This document shows positions 1 through 8,268 of a stretch of 36,882 nt of DNA, piece after piece; the first letter of the stretch is position 1; each line of letters begins with the position of its first letter. This DNA is from Firmicutes bacterium HGW-Firmicutes-14 (GTDB lineage: Bacteria; Bacillota; Thermincolia; Thermincolales; UBA2595). Below the pieces are notes generated by a model. That model was not told where the DNA came from. It saw only the letters and a list, made by a program, of their open reading frames with translations, and did not search any database. The translations under genes were made by a program, and so were the position numbers. The stretch is from assembly GCA_002840275.1 (NCBI GenBank), contig PHAB01000028.1:1-36882 (forward strand). Direction: 5' to 3'.

Positions 1-5
1 ATTAA

Positions 6-2204
6 TTACATCATCGGATCCATTGTCAGGGCCGGGTGACCTTTTTCCTCAAGGAATGGGAGGATTTCTTCACCGGAAACGCCAACAGTTTCGTCAGCTA
101 TCTTATCAACAAAATCCCTGCCGAGGCCGTCTTCTTCGGCTCTCTCTTCCAGGATTTCCCGGAGCGATTCTTTCAGGGACTTGGGCATCCATACCAGACG
201 GGCCAGACCGCCGTCAGCCTTGATGAACTTCCGGGAACCAAAGTATGCTTTACCGATTCCCATGAATCCGGGCATCTGGGCGCCGCCGCCGCAGGTACCG
301 GCCAGGGTGGAGAAGTTCATCCCGCAGGGAGTCAGACCGGAATGCTCACGGTTGACAACCATTACCCCATTGGCCTCGGGAACCATGGTCATGATAACTT
401 CGAAGCAGCCGCAGGAAGTCATCGGGTCTTCCATCAGGGTATAGAACTTGACTTTCTCGGTAGTCCGCTGGGAATTCTGATAAATGAAATCATTGAAGGA
501 CTTCCATTCACCCTTGACTTCATCCAGGCACTCACCCTTGGGTATGGGCTGGTTGGCGCCCAGCGGGTTGATTTCGAATGCTGCCTTGGCATCGAGCCAG
601 CTGACAGCACCGCACAGACCTACACGCTCAGGAGCAACCACACATACGTGGGTCGGGGCGAAGGACTGGCACAGGGTGCAGGAATAAAAGTCTTCAACAC
701 CTTCGTCGGTAAGCTCACGGAGGCGGGCATCCCGGGCATTGTATTTCTCACGGGCAAATTCACGCCGCTTGACTACTTCTTCCTCATCAGTGATGAGTTC
801 GATTTCTATCCGGTCAACAATTGCCGGGAACTCAGCCTTGAACTTGGCATAAAGCAGGCGGCCCAGGTGTTCCATCTTGAACCCTTTGCCAACTGCATCC
901 CTGGTGAACCGCAGCCAGCAGAGGTCACGCTGGGCTACGTGCCACAGACCTTCACCATAGTTGGTGAAATAGTGGATCCGGCGCTCAAGGACAGGCTCGA
1001 AGTCAGACTGCATCTTCCTTCCGTAAACCTTGATATGGGTACCCAGAGGCAGTCTGCCGCCTTCCTCAGGCAGGCTGTCAAGGTCGGGACCAATAAGGGT
1101 GATTTTACCGTCTTCGATATCGTCGCCAACCATTTCAACCAGCTCGAAACCCGGGGTACGCCCGCCGCCGAACTCTACAAACATATCGCCCTTGCGGACA
1201 GTCTCACCCTCAAAAGCAGGACCGTGGTTGATGGGGATATCGATTTCGATGTTGGTCAGTTTGATACCGCGGACTTCAAGAGCAACCTGAACAATCTTGT
1301 CATAATCAGGCTCGGAAACCAGCCAGTCTTTGATCTGCTCATCTTCTTCCAGCGGCTGGTCTGTGATAACCGGGAAACCGGTCCAGATGGCGCCTGCACA
1401 GGCAGCATCCTTGACAAAGTCATGCTCGCCCAGGTACAGGATGAAGGCCAGAACACGACGGCGCTGGTAATCTCTCTGGGCGTCACGCTCACCGGCGGGG
1501 ATACCGCCGAACATCATACCGGCCCTGAGAGCATAGTTGGCTGCATGGACAACCTGGGTAAAGTTACCCAGCGGGAAGGCGATATAGTCAACACCTATCT
1601 TAACGTTTTCTTCCAGCAGCTGCTCAATAATCTCGTCACAGAGGAAGAGCATAAGGCCCTTACCCATCATGTCATCGACGATTTTCTTGGCCAGCTTGCT
1701 GTCCCTGGCGCGGCCAACGATAACAGCCTCGCCGGGGATGGTCCAGTCAACCATTTTGATACCATAGGAACGAACAATCGGATCACCCAGGAATCCGGTC
1801 CAGGGGGCAGTATGGAGCGGTTTTGCCGGGTCATAATCGATGTAGCGCAGTACTTCGATTATATCGGCAGCATACCAGGTGGATTCACCGTTCAGCCTGT
1901 ACTGTTCAAAAGTCAGAGCCTCAGTAATCTGGTTGCGCATGTTGTTCAGGATGGGAACCATTTCTCCCAGTTTGGTTACCTTCGCCCCTGTCATGCAGCG
2001 AAGGATGGGGACAAAATAAGCGGTATCGGGATAAGCAACTTCTTTATCCTTACCATATTTCTGGATCGCCCGGGTCAGCAGGATTTCGGCGTAACTTACG
2101 GCAGTAATGGCTCCTTTGTATGCTCTTCTAAACAGTTTGATTGGTTCTTTGCCGGGCTCTATAGCGCCTTCATATATTTGATCAAAGTTAAGTTCTTCTG
2201 ACAT
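6..2204 (-). CDS. acsB: Acetyl-CoA synthase subunit of CODH/ACS (alpha/beta nomenclature varies)
   Basis: This 732-residue protein joins CO, a corrinoid-bound methyl group and CoA into acetyl-CoA at the nickel-iron A-cluster, the last step of the Wood-Ljungdahl pathway in the cytoplasm. The A-cluster ligands are visible: a Cys-x2-Cys-x8-Cys run (CTLCQSFAPTHVC) followed ten residues later by another Cys, and further on the Cys-Gly-Cys motif (SCGCFE). The length matches the roughly 730 residues of the bacterial family. The start ATG has a good Shine-Dalgarno (GAAAGGAGG, spacing about 7). It lies 33 bp behind the broken CODH gene and reads toward the left edge, where the rest of an ACS operon may continue. 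The gene looks intact. A 721-codon open frame lies antisense to it and is ignored as a shadow. Confidence 0.97.
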   Translation of the reverse strand: MSEELNFDQIYEGAIEPGKEPIKLFRRAYKGAITAVSYAEILLTRAIQKYGKDKEVAYPDTAYFVPILRCMTGAKVTKLGEMVPILNNMRNQITEALTFEQYRLNGESTWYAADIIEVLRYIDYDPAKPLHTAPWTGFLGDPIVRSYGIKMVDWTIPGEAVIVGRARDSKLAKKIVDDMMGKGLMLFLCDEIIEQLLEENVKIGVDYIAFPLGNFTQVVHAANYALRAGMMFGGIPAGERDAQRDYQRRRVLAFILYLGEHDFVKDAACAGAIWTGFPVITDQPLEEDEQIKDWLVSEPDYDKIVQVALEVRGIKLTNIEIDIPINHGPAFEGETVRKGDMFVEFGGGRTPGFELVEMVGDDIEDGKITLIGPDLDSLPEEGGRLPLGTHIKVYGRKMQSDFEPVLERRIHYFTNYGEGLWHVAQRDLCWLRFTRDAVGKGFKMEHLGRLLYAKFKAEFPAIVDRIEIELITDEEEVVKRREFAREKYNARDARLRELTDEGVEDFYSCTLCQSFAPTHVCVVAPERVGLCGAVSWLDAKAAFEINPLGANQPIPKGECLDEVKGEWKSFNDFIYQNSQRTTEKVKFYTLMEDPMTSCGCFEVIMTMVPEANGVMVVNREHSGLTPCGMNFSTLAGTCGGGAQMPGFMGIGKAYFGSRKFIKADGGLARLVWMPKSLKESLREILEERAEEDGLGRDFVDKIADETVGVSGEEILPFLEEKGHPALTMDPMM

Positions 2205-2237
2205 TCTTGTTCCTCCTTTCGAATTTCGGGATCGGGA

Positions 2238-4170
2238 TTAGTAGTTCTGGCAAAGCCCGGCTTCGAACTTCTCGGCGGCCTTTCTGTGGACACCGAGCTT
2301 CCATGTCCGGTATTCCAGTGCACTGAGCAGTTTTTGAGAAGCTATTTTATGATCAACTTCAAAAATGAAGTATCCGCCGTAAACGTCTCCGGCAATTTGT
2401 GTACATATGCTGTAGAAGAGGTCGCTTCCTTCAACAGGCGGCAGTACGCCAACATGGACAGGCATACCGACAGTCACACACCAGCAGCCGATGGAAACAG
2501 CCTTACCGGACATGGCTTCAGGGGCGGAGGCTACCCAAGGTACCTTCGGGGTATCCACTCCCAATTCATTTGCCATATCCATTAAGAGATCAGAACAACG
2601 GGTGTTATCAACACATGAACCCATATGGAAAATAGCCGGCAGGTCTTCTTTGGCCTTACCGTCAAACTGGGCCAGGAATGCCTTCAGGCCGTCACCGCAG
2701 AGGGAATCCCTGTTGGCCGGGTCCATCAGTCCGGCCTTGGCATGGGACTGGGCGGAGCATCCGGTAGCAATAATAAAGACATCATTCTTAAGCAATTCTT
2801 TGGCAATTTCGTTATGGTTCTCGTTCTGTTTGTTCTTCAAGTTCTCACACCCTGCCATCAGGGCTACACCTTTAATCTGACCTGAAAGAATAGCATCTGT
2901 CAGCACCTTCACAGGCTTATCAGGATTTACAGTTGCGAAAATATCATAAAACAACCTTATTCTTAACCTGGGGAATATAGACTCTCGATTTATCACGTTC
3001 TTTGAAATTGTTAATTGCTATACGAACAATCTCCTGAGCGTCTGTCATTGCAGTATCAACATTAAACGGGATGTGCATTGTGCCGGGGAGTTTAACTATA
3101 GCCTGAGTGGTAATGATCTTGGTATGGAAGCACTTGGCGGCAGTGGTCAGACCGGGCATAATGCACTGGACATCAACGACCATGGCATCAATGGCACCGG
3201 TGGTGATAGCGAGTTCCTGGGAACTAAAGGAAGTGGCTATGGGAACGCCCTGGCGCATAAGTACTTCGTTTCCTGTACAGCAGATACCGGACAGCTGAAT
3301 CCCGGCAGCTCCGGCTTCTTTGGCTTCACCTTCGAGTTCACGGGCAGCCGCTACAATCATCTCACTGAGCAGCGGGTTGTGGCCGTGAAGGATAATATTT
3401 ACCTTGTCTTTATCGATTACACCCAGGTTAGCCTCTGATACTACAGGTTCCGGAGTTCCAAAGAGAATATCTGAAAAATCGGTAGCAATATGCATACCGG
3501 TATAATCAGCCATCGCAGCCCGGAGGGCGCTGAAGGTGATGTTTACAGGGTCATTGTCCTGTCCCACGTGAGCCTGGGCCAGCAGGTCAGCCATCGCTGA
3601 CTGGATGCCGTTAGGGGTAATATTGCAGGCATCGAGTTTGGTTTTTCTGCCTTCGGTGATGGTAGAAGTACACCATACACATTCGCCCATATCAGTAAGG
3701 ATTTCAAAATCCTTAAGGGCCAGTTTAGCAAGTTCCTTGGCCAAATCTGTATCAGATTTGCCTTCTGTCACAATACCGACTTTCTGACAAACGTTATGTA
3801 GTTTCTTGGCATCGGTAATTTTATAATCAGGCGCTTTGCCTTCAGCCATTTCCAGAACGGTGTGGGCCATATGGCGCCCGTGCTCACAGTGAGCCGCACA
3901 GCCGGTTAAGAGCATAGTACCGGTACTCCTGGCAGCAATTGTCCACGCATCGGCTCCACATATTCCTTTGCTCTTAGGTCCGGTATCAGCGGTTACACGG
4001 CAGGGTCCCATCATACAAAACCGGCAGCAGGTACCCTTGTAACCGAACTGGCACTGAGGCTGTTGATCCAGTGCAGCCGGGTCAGCAGTACGCCTAACAT
4101 TCTTGGGTTCAAAAACTCTTGGTGCATCTGACGGTTTGCAGGTGTGGTTAGGGTCTTTAAATCTTGGCAT
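2238..4170 (-). pseudogene. acsA: Ni-CO dehydrogenase (CooS/AcsA), split by a frameshift
   Basis: The catalytic CODH subunit interconverts CO and CO2 at the C-cluster. The 5' piece (2944-4170, 408 codons) has the B/D-cluster Cys motif CQFGYKGTCCRFCMMGPCR, the C-cluster His (ILHGHNP) and Cys residues in GICCTGNE and DVQCIMPG, then stops at TGA 2944-2946. The 3' piece (to 2238) continues in the +1 frame with the remaining C-cluster Cys in MAGCENLK, ATGCSAQ and GSCVDNTRC, so neither piece alone can bind a full C-cluster. Compared with remembered homologues, the junction (NKVV then FYDIFATVN) lacks about seven residues of the usual GFSxEA segment. That points to a short deletion of a length not divisible by three rather than a one-base error. 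The start has a strong RBS (TTAAGGAGGTTAAAATTA). A sequencing or assembly error or programmed shift is not excluded. Confidence 0.85.
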
Positions 4171-4223
4171 TAATTTTAACCTCCTTAAAATAGTTTACTC
4201 CTCACATTAATTCTCCACGGGTT

Positions 4224-4283
4224 TTACCAACAGGCTTTCTTTCTGACCACCTCCTGCGTTAAATTTTGAAGGCGTTTATGCAT
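4224..4283 (-). CDS. Possible 19-residue leader ORF in the acsA 5' UTR
   Basis: Inside the long acsA leader, an ATG preceded by TTGAGG opens a 19-codon frame (MHKRLQNLTQEVVRKKACW) ending 53 bp before the acsA start. I recognise no family. It is basic and ends in Cys-Trp-stop. A strong Shine-Dalgarno-like GCAGGAGGTGG lies inside the frame with no good start after it. It could be a regulatory leader peptide, a remnant, or chance; the evidence is only the start, the RBS-like sequence and the position. Confidence 0.2.
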   Translation of the reverse strand: MHKRLQNLTQEVVRKKACW

Positions 4284-4444
4284 GTACATCCTCAAGAAAC
4301 TAAAAAATACCGGAAATCGGAATTATTCGGATATTCTGAAATCTAGCATGTTATCTGTGTTGATTTGTCATGATGGCCATGTATTGGCGAGGTGGTGAAG
4401 ATTATCACCAATTAAGGGGTATTTTGGGCATAGGCTCATTTCTT

Positions 4445-4473
4445 ATAATAACCTAATTTTTGTTTTTAGTCAA
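4445..4473 (-). promoter_or_regulatory. Sigma-A promoter of the CODH/ACS operon
   Basis: On the minus strand TTGACT (4468-4473) and TATTAT (4445-4450) are separated by exactly 17 bp. Transcription would start near 4438 and give a leader of about 268 nt before acsA. The leader holds a small hairpin (TGGTGA, six-base loop, TCACCA, near 4394-4413), the short ORF listed above, and no riboswitch class I recognise. Confidence 0.7.
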
Positions 4474-4518
4474 ATGCCCATAACCATTTTATGCAATAAA
4501 AGTAACCATAATTTGAGA

Positions 4519-4545
4519 AATCCCGGCCCATTACAGGCCGGGATT
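4519..4545 (-). terminator. Intrinsic terminator after the HdrD-like gene
   Basis: A 10-bp perfect stem (AATCCCGGCC / GGCCGGGATT) with a 7-base loop lies 25 bp beyond the stop of the HdrD-like gene and is followed on the minus strand by a short T-rich stretch. It separates the selenium/redox operon from the acsA promoter. Confidence 0.7.
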
Positions 4546-4570
4546 CTTTTCATATAATTGAATGATGTGT

Positions 4571-5809
4571 TTATTTGTTAATTCCCATGGATCTTGCTGC
4601 TAACTCCGCCATATGAATGACTTTAATTTGAGACTCAGCCTTTAAGGCACCGCCTAACAGACCGGCATAGCATGTGGGGCAAGGAGTGGTAAGATATTCA
4701 GCCCCTGTTTCTTCGGCGTCTTTGATGCGACGGACCGATGCAGCCTCTTGCAGATCATGATTAGCGATCTTTAAGCCCCCACCAACCCCGCAACACCTTG
4801 AGAACTGCCTGACTCTCTCCATTTCAACCAGTTCCATTCCGGGAATTGCCTCAATAACATGGCGCGGGGCATCATAAATATTGTTGTGCCGCCCTAATAG
4901 GCAAGGGTCGTGGTAAGTGACTTGCCCCGGAACAGGCACCTCAAATTTGATTTGTCCCTGCCGGATCAGCATATCGAGGTACTCGGAAAGATGATATATC
5001 TTGTACTTTTGCCGGCCAACTTTGGGGTAATCACTGTAAAGGGTTTTAAAACAACCCGCACATGCAGAAACCAGTGTGTCGATACCTAAATCATTCAATT
5101 TTTCTATGTTTTTTTGGGCTAGCTGGGTAAAAGTCGGATCCCCCATCCTGCGTAATTTTCCATAACAACAGTTTTCTTCTGTTCCCAAAATCCCGAACTT
5201 AATTCCTGCCTTACTCAGGATGTTTACAGTATGTTTGGCTATCTTGTTTACTTTTTCATCAAATGTTGCCGTACACCCTATAAATAACAGGACCGAAGCC
5301 TTATTTTCAGTAATAAGCTCAGGCCGCTGCAGCAATGTTCCATCCTGAAGGCCGTCTTCTATCCAATCAGCCCTGGCAGATTGTTCTTTTTTAAAGGGAT
5401 TGCCGTATTTGACCAGGTTTTGGCAAAAGGTTCTTTGTTCAGGGATTGGCCCCAATCCTGATATAAACATGGCTGCCCGGACATTTTCCCATAACTCAAC
5501 AGTGTCTATTCTTGATGGGCAAACAAAATGACACTGGTTACAGCAAGAGCACTCATACAGACCGGTTAAGAAATCGGACATTGTATCAGGAGGAATTTCG
5601 GATTTGAACAATCCCCAAAACCCGTTCTGGGCTTTTAATATAGCTTTCAAATTCTTTATTTTTGCCCTTGGGGTAACTTTCTCGTTTTCTGTAAGACTAT
5701 ATACCGGACACCAATTCTGACATTCCCCGCACCTGGTACAGGCATCCAGACACATGAGCCGCCGGGGGCTTAACTTATCAACAGGTATGTGGCTGTTGGC
5801 ATTTTTCAT
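4571..5809 (-). CDS. HdrD/GlpC-like iron-sulfur protein with two CCG domains
   Basis: This 412-residue protein resembles the HdrD, DsrK and TmcB group of disulfide- or thiol-linked redox subunits. Two 4Fe-4S motifs are at Cys24-27-30-34 and Cys87-90-93-97. Two CCG domains follow: Cys179, Cys214-215, Cys250 and Cys253; then Cys303, Cys339-340, Cys377 and Cys380. In HdrD such domains carry the non-cubane cluster that splits disulfides. Its ATG overlaps the TGA of the cytochrome b-like gene by four bases (ATGA), so the two are translationally coupled and likely form a membrane-bound quinol/thiol oxidoreductase. The substrate is unknown; being the last gene of a selenoprotein operon suggests a low-molecular-weight or protein (seleno)sulfide partner, which is inference. 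Confidence 0.85.
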   Translation of the reverse strand: MKNANSHIPVDKLSPRRLMCLDACTRCGECQNWCPVYSLTENEKVTPRAKIKNLKAILKAQNGFWGLFKSEIPPDTMSDFLTGLYECSCCNQCHFVCPSRIDTVELWENVRAAMFISGLGPIPEQRTFCQNLVKYGNPFKKEQSARADWIEDGLQDGTLLQRPELITENKASVLLFIGCTATFDEKVNKIAKHTVNILSKAGIKFGILGTEENCCYGKLRRMGDPTFTQLAQKNIEKLNDLGIDTLVSACAGCFKTLYSDYPKVGRQKYKIYHLSEYLDMLIRQGQIKFEVPVPGQVTYHDPCLLGRHNNIYDAPRHVIEAIPGMELVEMERVRQFSRCCGVGGGLKIANHDLQEAASVRRIKDAEETGAEYLTTPCPTCYAGLLGGALKAESQIKVIHMAELAARSMGINK

Positions 5810-6591
5810 ATATATAAATCACCCCTCGTCCGTTCTTCGGAAGCATTCAGGATTATCTCTACCGGACTATTGATAACATGCATAAATTTACTGTGGGGGA
5901 AATAAGCCAGCAGAGTAGCAGTAAGGAAGGCATGCAGGGTCCAGGTTACGGATGCCGCAGCGCGGACCCACTCCCCTTCACTGAAGAAAATTCCGGACAA
6001 CCGGTACCCCACAAAGGAATATTGCAGTTCAGGCACAGGCGCGGAGAGTGAAATCCGCATGGCTTCAAGGATGAATCCGGTAAGGACTAACAATATTAGG
6101 AATATTAAAGTTGTAGTGTCATAGATGTCGGTATTCAATTGTTGCGCCCGGAATATGAACCGTCTGAGAAAGGCCGCGGCTAGGCCCAACAGCAGCATTA
6201 AACCGAAAAGGTCTCCGGCCAGCTTGTAAATGTTATGACCTTCACCATAAAGCATATATCGGGCTGTCTCTGAGCTTTCCGGGATAACTGTCTCTAAGGC
6301 CACCGCTATTGCCGATAAGGAAATCAGCCCGATAAAACCCCAAAAAATCAGCATATGAACAGACCAGCGCAAAAGGCTTCTTTGAGCTATTTGTTTTTGC
6401 CACAACACTTCCCGGAAAAACGTTTTAAACATTACTTGGAAGACAGGCCGTTGATAGAGTAACTTGCCTTTCCCACTAAAGTAAAAGGAAAACTTCAAAA
6501 CCAATCCCAATATAAAAAGTGATAAACCTATGGATTGTATTATCCAGAACAGTGTCCAGGGTTTGTAGTAGAGCGCTACACCCGAGTCCAT
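5806..6591 (-). CDS. DsrM/NarI-like cytochrome b membrane subunit
   Basis: This is a five-to-six-helix membrane protein of 261 residues, of the NarI/DsrM/HdrE kind that carries haem b and passes electrons between the quinone pool and a cytoplasmic iron-sulfur partner. Candidate haem-ligand His residues sit in WSVHMLIFWG, GEGHNIYK and LHAFLTATLLAYFPHSKFMH. I start it at the ATG at 6591 (MDSGVALYY), which has GGGGTGGTTAC directly upstream. An open frame extends about 56 codons further, but that part is basic, crosses a terminator-like hairpin and overlaps the preceding gene. It overlaps the HdrD-like gene by four bases, the classic two-subunit pair. Confidence 0.82.
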   Translation of the reverse strand: MDSGVALYYKPWTLFWIIQSIGLSLFILGLVLKFSFYFSGKGKLLYQRPVFQVMFKTFFREVLWQKQIAQRSLLRWSVHMLIFWGFIGLISLSAIAVALETVIPESSETARYMLYGEGHNIYKLAGDLFGLMLLLGLAAAFLRRFIFRAQQLNTDIYDTTTLIFLILLVLTGFILEAMRISLSAPVPELQYSFVGYRLSGIFFSEGEWVRAAASVTWTLHAFLTATLLAYFPHSKFMHVINSPVEIILNASEERTRGDLYI

Positions 6592-6665
6592 GTAACCACC
6601 CCAATTAACTTTATTTAATCCGCTTATGAACGATAACCGGTTTGAAAAAGGTGCCCGTTTTAAAA

Positions 6666-6710
6666 GGCGCCGGAGGGGTATCCCCTCCGGCCATTTCGAA
6701 AGGAGCTTTC
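6666..6710 (-). terminator. Terminator-like hairpin repeat, copy 1
   Basis: CCGGAGGGG and CCCCTCCGG (6671-6690) form a 9-bp stem with a 2-3 base loop. On the minus strand this is followed by CGCCTTTT, so it can attenuate transcription between the membrane selenoprotein gene and the cytochrome b-like gene. The flanking GGCCATTTCGAAAGGAGCT is nearly repeated at 31513-31532, so this is one copy of a dispersed element. Confidence 0.55.
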
Positions 6711-6712
6711 TT

Positions 6713-7840
6713 TTAAACGCTTTTCTTTGCTGCCTGGTAAAATTTAAGGAAAACAATAACATACATGATTGGTGCTAACATTATGCTTGCATAGTTAACA
6801 GCCGAAAGTACCTGGTTGGGAAAATAATTTCCATACACATAAACCCCCAGAACCTGGGAGCCGACAAAAGCTCAAACCATGGCCCACTGGGTTGATGAAT
6901 ACTCACTTCCATAGAAATAATCTTTGAAATAGCCGGTAAGCAAATATATGCTAAAGATGCCCCACCCGATAGCAATGACGTAAGAAAAATTGAGCAGGAA
7001 GAATGACATAACTTCTATATCAAAGTTAAAATATTTTTGCAGGTACTCCGTTACTCGTAAAAGGCTTATGCCAAACAAACAAGTAATAGGAATCATTATA
7101 AAGTAGCTGGGGAGAACAGCGTTTTGCGGCAGACTGACTGATTTCAGCTGTAAGTAGATCAGGTAACTAAGTTTAGTTACCAATAAGCAAAGACCAAAAC
7201 TCAAAGCAATCAGTGACGCAAATGCTGCTATAGATGAAATCTCCTTATTGTTCGACATGGAGGCTATTCCCGTACCGGTTAGATTAACCAGACCGAAGGC
7301 GAAGACATCAACTAACCAGACAAAGTTTAATTTAGCTGCATCAAGGGGTTGGGTTAACCAGCCCTTCAGAAACTTAAATTCAAGCATGAAAAGTGTAAAC
7401 CAGAGAAATCCAAAGAAAATTAGAGCAGGAAACATTAGATTTTGCACACTTGATGATAATTTAGGAATAAAAAATGCCAGGGGAGCCAAAATTACATTGG
7501 CAATCATAGACAGGGCGGCGATGGGAACAAAAACTCCTACACTTAATGAGGGCGGGCCGCTGATAAATTCATCATATTCACTCTTGTTGAAAAGCCATTG
7601 TATAAGGTCTTTTGAAAAAAGCACTATCGAAACCAGGCTTATAACAGTAAATATTGACATGATTCCGATTAACGGGAGATAGAGGATGGTTTGACCGGTT
7701 GTTAATCCACCCCATGGAATATCTGACAGCTTAATCAGACCTTGTCCGTGAGGCACCGCAAACTGCAGATAAGTGAAGGCCATTAAGGCGATACCCCCGG
7801 CAGCCAGGGGTACCTGGAATTTAAATGGTGTAAATTTCAT
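6713..7840 (-). CDS. Polytopic membrane selenoprotein (possibly TsoY family)
   Basis: The obvious frame stops at TGA 6872-6874 after 322 codons, in the middle of a membrane protein. The same frame stays open for 52 more codons to a TAA at 6713 and encodes another hydrophobic helix (SIMLAPIMYVIVFLKFYQ). A hairpin with a G-first loop begins 11 bases after the UGA, as in bacterial SECIS elements. I therefore read the UGA as selenocysteine 323 of 375, in the context WAMV-U-AFVG. The protein has about ten hydrophobic segments and distantly recalls SLAC1/TDT transporters. From memory, public annotation has a membrane family called TsoY (seleno)protein that this may belong to; I could not check. The start ATG has AAGGGGAAGTG, 23 bp after the dsrE-like stop. 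Function unknown. Confidence 0.8.
6844..6874 (-). promoter_or_regulatory. SECIS-like hairpin for the membrane selenoprotein UGA
   Basis: Minus strand: UGA (6874-6872), then 11 bases, then CTCCCAG-GTT-CTGGGGG (6860-6844), a 7-bp stem with one G-U pair and a three-base loop starting with G. The loop begins 19 bases after the UGA. This fits the bacterial SECIS rule of an apical loop 16-37 nt downstream with a G in its first two bases. Confidence 0.7.
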
Positions 7841-7863
7841 TAATCACTTCCCCTTTATGTAAT

Positions 7864-8214
7864 TTAAAAAGTCAGAACTTTATCAGCCTCTTCTGTCCAG
7901 TTGGCCAGTTCGATCATATTGCTTCTCTCAGTTCCGTCAATCATTTTTACTTCGCTCAGTCCCCGAGCGTCCATACAAGTCCCTCACAACCTGACTCTCC
8001 CGCCTTTGGCCAGGATTCCCCTGAGCATCCGCTCGACATTGTAAAAGCCCTGGGGGGTATTTTGGCCGGCTACCGCATTGGCAACAGCGTCAGCCATGAG
8101 AAAAATCCTGATATCGGCATCAACTTCATTTTGCATGGTCATGGCCAGTCTGCAGGCATTATAAGCCTTTTCGGTCCCATAAGGGCCGTCATTGACTATA
8201 AATAAGTACTTCAC
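7864..8214 (-). CDS. DsrE-family selenoprotein with UxxC motif
   Basis: The called frame ends at TGA 7984-7986 after 76 codons, but DsrE-fold proteins are about 115 residues. Reading through gives exactly 116 residues ending at TAA 7864. The UGA sits where the family has the first Cys of a CGTC-type motif, giving GGRVRL-U-GTC-MDARG, a UxxC. The downstream part (SEVKMIDGTERSN) and the N-terminus (MKYLFIVNDGPYGTEKAYNA) are typical of the family, which moves sulfane sulfur or acts in thiol redox. Start is GTG with GAAAGGAGGGATACT in front. It lies between the cysteine desulfurase and the membrane selenoprotein. Selenocysteine is inferred from frame, motif and SECIS-like hairpin; a simple nonsense mutation is the alternative but would not explain the fully preserved 39-codon tail. 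Confidence 0.85.
7953..7986 (-). promoter_or_regulatory. SECIS-like hairpin for the DsrE-like UGA
   Basis: Minus strand: UGA (7986-7984), 14 bases, then CGCTC-GGGGACT-GAGCG (7969-7953). The perfect 5-bp stem carries a 7-base loop that starts GG, 20 bases after the UGA. An ACTT/AAGT pair can extend the stem below a bulge. Distance and loop fit the bacterial SECIS rule. Confidence 0.75.
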
Positions 8215-8268
8215 AGTATCCCTCCTTTCGTTAGGGCATTCGGGTGAATACAGCTGGAGCCAATCTAG

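Noticed and set aside
36-2201. A 721-codon open frame antisense to acsB
   Set aside because: It is the complement of a strongly conserved gene with high GC third positions; no RBS, no recognisable family.
2944-2946. The TGA ending the acsA 5' piece as another selenocysteine codon
   Set aside because: The homologous downstream sequence is in a different frame, so UGA read-through would not restore the protein.
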